Below are positions 60,121 through 64,000 of a DNA stretch of 64,000 nucleotides, in pieces. The translations under genes and the position numbers were made by a program. Each line of letters starts with the position of its first letter. Position 1 is the stretch's first letter. A model generated the notes under the pieces. It was not told the origin of the DNA. It saw only the letters and a program-made list of their open reading frames with translations, and did no database searches. The stretch is from JAJKIV01 sp036741775. Its GTDB lineage: Bacteria; Gemmatimonadota; Gemmatimonadetes; Gemmatimonadales; Gemmatimonadaceae. Where the stretch lies: assembly GCA_036741775.1 (NCBI GenBank), contig DAINRQ010000003.1, forward strand, positions 62,001 to 126,000, given 5' to 3'.

Positions 60121-60948
60121 TCACCCTTTCCCGATCGCTTCCGTCCAGTCGGCGATCTCGGTGGCGGTCATCGGCCCGCGAGGCGCCATCCGTGCGTCTA
60201 CGTACCCCCACTCGAGGATATCCACGAGGTACTGCTCCCGCGAGATGAGCGTGCCGCGGCACAGTGGCTCCGGGCAGGGCGGGACGTCGTTCTCGTCCCT
60301 GAGCCGTGCGAGCAGCGTGTCCATCACCCACCGCGGTGCCGGTGATTCGTGGCCCGGGTAGACGAACCCGTAGAGCACGAGGTTCATGAGCAGTACCCGC
60401 CAGTGCGGCGCGAAACGCTCCATGAGTCGTGCCCAGTCGAGCCGCGGGCCGCGCGTGTGAAAGATGTGAATGACGTCCGCGCCATCGTAGCGCTCGCGCT
60501 CCATGACGAACGCTTTCGACCACAACAGCTCTTCCGCCGGGCAGATCCACACCGGCACCCCGACCGCCTCGGCTTGCACGGCGTTCTCGAACCACGCGTC
60601 ATCCACCGGCGCCACGCCGTTCCCGGACCCGAAAATGAGGTCCACGAGGAACTCGTCCGAGCGAGCCTTCCCGAGCCAGTGCGGGTGTGTCAGCTCGGTT
60701 CGGAACCCCTCGGCGGCGAGGGTGGAGAGGGCGCGCTCGATGTGCTCACGGCGCACGAAGAGATCGAAGTCCTTTGTCGGCCGTTGAATGCCGGTGAAGT
60801 AGGAGAAGGCAAAGGCCCCGCCAACGAGTGCCGGGACGTCGGCCCGCTCGAGTGAGGTCAGCACGTCGCGATAGAAGCGCCGCGTATAACGCGACGTCCC
60901 TTCGCGGTCGATCTCTCCGGGCGTCTTGGCGTTTGGCGTGTGCGGCAC
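60121..60948 (-). CDS. Nucleotidyltransferase-fold protein
   Basis: About 275 residues. The motif ALVGGAFAFSYFTG, IQRPTKDFDLFVRREHIERAL fits the minimal nucleotidyltransferase fold of the AbiEii/MNT type (GG, then DxD), followed by a helical domain with RMxPRGPMTATEIADWTEAI at the end. Substrate unknown. There is no adjacent HEPN or AbiEi gene, so a toxin-antitoxin role is not supported. The start is uncertain: the frame continues through the divergent gene's start to 61188. I chose the GTG at 60948, where conserved sequence is near. Confidence 0.72.
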   Translation of the reverse strand: MPHTPNAKTPGEIDREGTSRYTRRFYRDVLTSLERADVPALVGGAFAFSYFTGIQRPTKDFDLFVRREHIERALSTLAAEGFRTELTHPHWLGKARSDEFLVDLIFGSGNGVAPVDDAWFENAVQAEAVGVPVWICPAEELLWSKAFVMERERYDGADVIHIFHTRGPRLDWARLMERFAPHWRVLLMNLVLYGFVYPGHESPAPRWVMDTLLARLRDENDVPPCPEPLCRGTLISREQYLVDILEWGYVDARMAPRGPMTATEIADWTEAIGKG

Positions 60949-61048
60949 GGAACGCTTGTTGAAGAGGAAGGTCAGCCGTATGCGCGACCACTTTGCAAGA
61001 CTAGGGCTAACTATGCGCTGCGCACGTACGGCGGAGCCCGCCTGACGC

Positions 61049-61789
61049 ATGGTTTCGACGACAGGAATGGTGCGCCTGGCGGCCATGGCCGACGTACACG
61101 TCACGAAATCGAGCCACGGATCATTGGCGCCGATGTTCGCGCAGGTATCGGAACAGGCCGACCTGCTGGTGATGTGTGGTGATCTCACAGACTACGGGCT
61201 TCCGGAAGAAGCGCGCGTGCTCGCGAAAGAGGTCAGTACGGCGCTGCGAGTGCCGTGTGTGGCCGTTCTCGGAAACCATGACTACGAGGCAGGGAAGGCC
61301 GGCGAAATACAGCAGATCCTCGTCGATGCCGGGATCACGGTCCTCGACGGGGACTCGTGCGAGTCACACGGCATTGGATTCGCCGGCGTGAAGGGTTTCT
61401 GTGGGGGGTTCGGTCGCGGCGCCCTGGGACCGTGGGGCGAGGAGGCCGTGAAGGTTTTCGTGCGCGAAGCGGTGAACGAGGCGTTCAAGCTTGAAAGCGC
61501 GCTCGCCCGACTGAGAAGCCCGCACCGCGTCGCACTGCTACACTACTCGCCCATCCGGGCGACGGTCGAGGGGGAACCGCTCGAGATCTTCCCGTACCTC
61601 GGTTGCAGCCGCCTCGAGGAGCCGTTGACGCGGTACCCCGTGACCGCTGTGATCCACGGGCACGCGCATAACGGAACCCTCGAGGGGCGAACGAGCGCCG
61701 GTACGCCGGTCTATAACGTGGCGATGCCGCTCCTGAAGAAGTGCTGGCCGGAGCGGTCCCCGTTCCGCGTGATCGAGATCGGCGCCTAA
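61049..61789 (+). CDS. Calcineurin-like metallophosphoesterase
   Basis: 246-residue phosphoesterase. The five dimetal blocks are present: MADVHVTK (DxH), CGDLTDYG, LGNHDYEAG, LLHYSPI and VIHGHAHNG. Substrate unknown; the layout is that of the YmdB/YfcE-like small enzymes. An alternative start at MVRLAAMAD (61067) is close. The stop codon lies inside a GCCTAACG motif. Confidence 0.85.
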   Translation: MVSTTGMVRLAAMADVHVTKSSHGSLAPMFAQVSEQADLLVMCGDLTDYGLPEEARVLAKEVSTALRVPCVAVLGNHDYEAGKAGEIQQILVDAGITVLDGDSCESHGIGFAGVKGFCGGFGRGALGPWGEEAVKVFVREAVNEAFKLESALARLRSPHRVALLHYSPIRATVEGEPLEIFPYLGCSRLEEPLTRYPVTAVIHGHAHNGTLEGRTSAGTPVYNVAMPLLKKCWPERSPFRVIEIGA

Positions 61790-61808
61790 CGCGAGAGCCG
61801 GCGCCCCG

Positions 61809-62951
61809 TCATGTCTGGAGCGCGCGCCGTCCGCTCAGCACGCGCTCGAGCGCCTCGTCACCCGAAACACCGACGGCGGACAGGTGCCCCATCTTTCGCC
61901 CCGGACGCGCCTCCCGCTTCCCGTACAGGTGGAGTCGAACCGACGGGATTTCGAGCGCGGCCGCGAAGTGGGGCGTGCCGTTCGTCCACAGATCGCCGAG
62001 CAGGTTCGCGATCGCCGCGGGGCCCAGGAGCTCCGGACTCCCCAGCGGAAGGTCGCACACTGCCCGCACGAGCTGCTCGAACTGGCTCGTCACGCAGGCG
62101 CGCTCGGTCGTGTGGAAGGTGTTGTGCGGACGCGGCGCGAGCTCGTTGACGAGCATCCGCCCATCGCGCAGGACGAAGAGCTCGATCGCGATCAGCCCCT
62201 CGACGTCGAGTCGCTCGGCGATCCCGCGCGCGATCTCGGCCCCCTGCCTAACGGTTTCGTCGGGGACCGACGAGGCGAGCACCGACCAATCGAGGATGCC
62301 CGCGACGTGGAAGTTCAGTGCCGGAGGAAACACGACGAGGCCCGGTGGTGATGCGCCTCCGGGTCGGCGCGCCACGAGTACCGACATCTCGGTATCGATG
62401 TCGAGAAACTGCTCAACAAGGCACGGATTGCCGCCAAGACTCTCGAACGCCCGAGCGGCCGCGTCCTCCGAGTCGACGCGCGCCTGCCCGCGGCCATCGT
62501 ACCCCCCGTGCGTGGACTTGACGACGGACCGGCCGAGGTGCGCAATGGCGTCGGAAGCCCCCTCACGCGAGGATACTGCGCGAAAGGGACCGACGGGGAA
62601 CCCCTGATCGTGCAGCCACTGCTTCTGGCGGATGCGGTCCTGAATGACATGAACCGCGTGAGCGCCCGGCCGCAGCGGGACGCGCTCGGCGACCGCGCGC
62701 AAGGCGCTGGGACCGATCTGCTCGATCTCGAGCGTGACGACGGCGCATTGCTCGGCAAGGGACGCAGCGGCGGCGGCGTCGTCGAATTTGGCCGCCACGA
62801 CGCGACTCGCCACCGCTGACGCCGGGCAATTCGGATCGGGGTCGAGCACGTGCACGTCGTAGCCGAGTGACCGGGCCGCGAGGCCCGTCATTCGGCCGAG
62901 CTGCCCGCCGCCGAGAATTCCGATCGTCGCACCGGGCTCGATCATCGGCAC
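61809..62951 (-). CDS. purK: N5-carboxyaminoimidazole ribonucleotide synthase
   Basis: 380-residue ATP-grasp enzyme of purine synthesis. It converts AIR, ATP and bicarbonate to N5-CAIR. The N-domain is GATIGILGGGQLGRM. The ATP-grasp region has VKSTHGGYDGRGQARV and EQFLDIDTEMSVLVAR. The metal site VNELAPRPHNTFHTTERACVTS is intact. Start GTG shares a base with the purE stop (TAGTG); an ATG two codons on is equally good. Confidence 0.95.
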   Translation of the reverse strand: MPMIEPGATIGILGGGQLGRMTGLAARSLGYDVHVLDPDPNCPASAVASRVVAAKFDDAAAAASLAEQCAVVTLEIEQIGPSALRAVAERVPLRPGAHAVHVIQDRIRQKQWLHDQGFPVGPFRAVSSREGASDAIAHLGRSVVKSTHGGYDGRGQARVDSEDAAARAFESLGGNPCLVEQFLDIDTEMSVLVARRPGGASPPGLVVFPPALNFHVAGILDWSVLASSVPDETVRQGAEIARGIAERLDVEGLIAIELFVLRDGRMLVNELAPRPHNTFHTTERACVTSQFEQLVRAVCDLPLGSPELLGPAAIANLLGDLWTNGTPHFAAALEIPSVRLHLYGKREARPGRKMGHLSAVGVSGDEALERVLSGRRALQT

Positions 62952-63505
62952 TACGGCAGCTGCTGAGCCAGGACGTCGTCACGCCGGCGTGCGCGCCACG
63001 CGCGCAAGCGCTCGCGGAGCTCGGGCTGGTGATTCGCCACGATCTCGGCCGCGAGAAGCGCGGCATTCGTCGCGCCCGGCTTGCCTATGGCGAGCGTCCC
63101 GACGGGGACACCGGCCGGCATCTGCACGATGGACAGGAGCGCGTCCACACCGCTGAGCAGGGTCGCCGGCACCGGGACACCCAACACCGGCACGAGCGTT
63201 TTCGCCGCGACCATGCCTGGGAGGTGAGCCGCACCGCCGGCGGCGGCGATGATCACCAGCAGCCCACGCTGCTCGGCCGTGGACGCGTACTCGAACATCC
63301 AGTCCGGCGTCCGATGCGCCGACACCACGCGCGCCTCGTACGGGATCTGGAGCTCATCGAGGAGGGCACATGCGGGCGCAAGATGCTCGTAATCGCTCTT
63401 GCTTCCCATGATCACCCCGACGAGTGGTGGTGACATAGACGGTGTGGTGGCTGCGGTGCGAGGTCTGGGAGACGGGCGCGCCGCGTCGGTCGCCGTGAGG
63501 GACAC
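62951..63505 (-). CDS. purE: N5-carboxyaminoimidazole ribonucleotide mutase
   Basis: 184 residues from the GTG, or 161 from ATG 63436 (MSPPLVGVIMGSKSD), which is where conservation starts. Class I PurE motifs GVIMGSKSDYEHL, VVSAHRTPDWM, AAAGGAAHLPGMVAA and VLGVPVP identify it. It works directly with PurK on N5-CAIR. The first 23 residues of the longer form are Pro/Thr/Ala-rich and may not be translated. Confidence 0.94.
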   Translation of the reverse strand: MSLTATDAARPSPRPRTAATTPSMSPPLVGVIMGSKSDYEHLAPACALLDELQIPYEARVVSAHRTPDWMFEYASTAEQRGLLVIIAAAGGAAHLPGMVAAKTLVPVLGVPVPATLLSGVDALLSIVQMPAGVPVGTLAIGKPGATNAALLAAEIVANHQPELRERLRAWRARRRDDVLAQQLP

Positions 63506-63575
63506 TGCGGCGACAGCAAACTAGTCGAGGCGAGGCCGCCACGAATAGTCGGCCTCGAATGTTGGAGCTATGCGG

Positions 63576-64000
63576 TCAGAACGACGCGTTGAAACCGAGG
63601 CGCACGCCCGTGCGTGACGGCGCTACGCCGACGCTGCGGGGAAGAGGGACTGAGCGCCACGCCTCCTGTTCAACGCGCCATCCCCATGCCGCCCCCGCGC
63701 CGGCACCAACGCCGGCGCCGACGACGGCGCTCAGCACGTTGTTGTACTCGGAGTCGCCGCTGCCTTCCAGGGCGGCCGCTGCCACCACGCCGGCCACGGC
63801 GCCGATACCGGCACCGAGCAGTGCCCAGCGGGTAATCGGCCCGCGGTTACCGCGCCGCATTCCCGCGCTCACTTCCAGGCGGTCGACCGCCGAGCTCGCG
63901 AACGTCCACTGCTGTGCGGACATCCCCTCCTCCATGATCACGAGCGTGTCACGACGCATTCCCTGGAACGCGCCGATGATCGGCGCGACGAGGGAGGAGG
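63576..64000 (-). CDS. Glycine-zipper protein, 5' end outside window
   Basis: The frame is open to the right edge (upstream codons read SSLVAPIIGAFQG before the first ATG at 63959), so the start is missing. A beta-rich part with DTLVIMEEGMSAQQWTF and AVDRLEVSAGMRRG is followed by a glycine-zipper hydrophobic hairpin (ALLGAGIGAVAGVVAAAAL, VVGAGVGAGAGAAWGW). This pattern is common among envelope proteins of Gemmatimonadota-like genomes. Function unknown. Confidence 0.75.
   Translation of the reverse strand, partial: SSLVAPIIGAFQGMRRDTLVIMEEGMSAQQWTFASSAVDRLEVSAGMRRGNRGPITRWALLGAGIGAVAGVVAAAALEGSGDSEYNNVLSAVVGAGVGAGAGAAWGWRVEQEAWRSVPLPRSVGVAPSRTGVRLGFNASF

Noticed and set aside
60038..60595. 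185-codon minus-strand frame containing YQLSA repeats
   Set aside because: It overlaps the nucleotidyltransferase gene in another frame, and the repeated peptide is just the GCTGATA heptamer array.
60121..61789. Nucleotidyltransferase plus phosphoesterase as a toxin-antitoxin or defence pair
   Set aside because: They are divergent, no HEPN or AbiEi partner exists, and the phosphoesterase has ordinary housekeeping motifs.

Overview
The window is a high-GC bacterial chromosome segment. Protein flavour (carboxypeptidase-regulatory TonB receptors, FN3 plus beta-helix lipoproteins, glycine-zipper proteins), heptanucleotide tandem repeats and gene order best fit a member of the Gemmatimonadota. 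That placement is an inference from recognisable families, not a computed phylogeny. There is no rRNA operon, prophage, insertion sequence or CRISPR array. One tRNA gene (Lys, anticodon TTT) is present.

Bases 1-16.7 kb form a phosphate-acquisition island read on the minus strand: udk-phoB-phoR, a TonB-dependent receptor, an FN3/beta-helix lipoprotein with a small unknown lipoprotein, an outer-membrane porin, and then pstS-pstC-pstA-pstB-pstB-phoU-ppx (ppx runs off the left edge). Four blocks of 7-bp direct repeats at exact 11-bp spacing precede pstS, the porin, the beta-helix lipoprotein and the TonB receptor. They look like Pho boxes and tie these units into one PhoB regulon. Divergent from it, 16.8-22.2 kb carries a nucleotide-scavenging operon on the plus strand: a lipoprotein with two fused 5'-nucleotidase modules, a small beta-grasp-like protein, adenosine deaminase and purine nucleoside phosphorylase. 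Together the two halves look like a system that strips phosphate from nucleotides outside the cytoplasm and salvages the base.

22.3-31 kb holds an M48 protease, an RNA methyltransferase, prepilin peptidase, a ClpB-like single-AAA protein overlapping a HELIH metallopeptidase lipoprotein, Lon and Ffh. 31.4-37.2 kb is the ribosome-maturation cluster rpsP-rimM-trmD ... rplS-rnhB. It is split by a Dph6-like PP-loop enzyme, a CHRD lipoprotein and about 700 bp of repeats. 37-49 kb has a Pal/OmpA lipoprotein, a TPR-trypsin protease, two hybrid-less sensor kinases, an orphan NorQ/NorD (MoxR/VWA) pair, tRNA-Lys and a flavin monooxygenase. 49-64 kb has two lytic transglycosylases, moaC, holB, a DJ-1-like protein that has lost its nucleophile, a membrane protein/HTH pair behind a probable leaderless promoter, uppS, a large LuxR-family ATPase regulator, a nucleotidyltransferase, a phosphoesterase, purK-purE and a truncated glycine-zipper gene.

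Three kinds of sequence structure are not explained by genes. The octamer CGTTAGGC is scattered over both strands, mostly inside genes (at least 23 exact copies by eye). A dispersed GC-rich element of about 150 bp with a roughly 45-bp core recurs in two intergenic regions 25 kb apart. Heptanucleotide tandem repeats occur at three places, one of them folded into a 30-bp inverted repeat and translated as the N-terminus of PstB.
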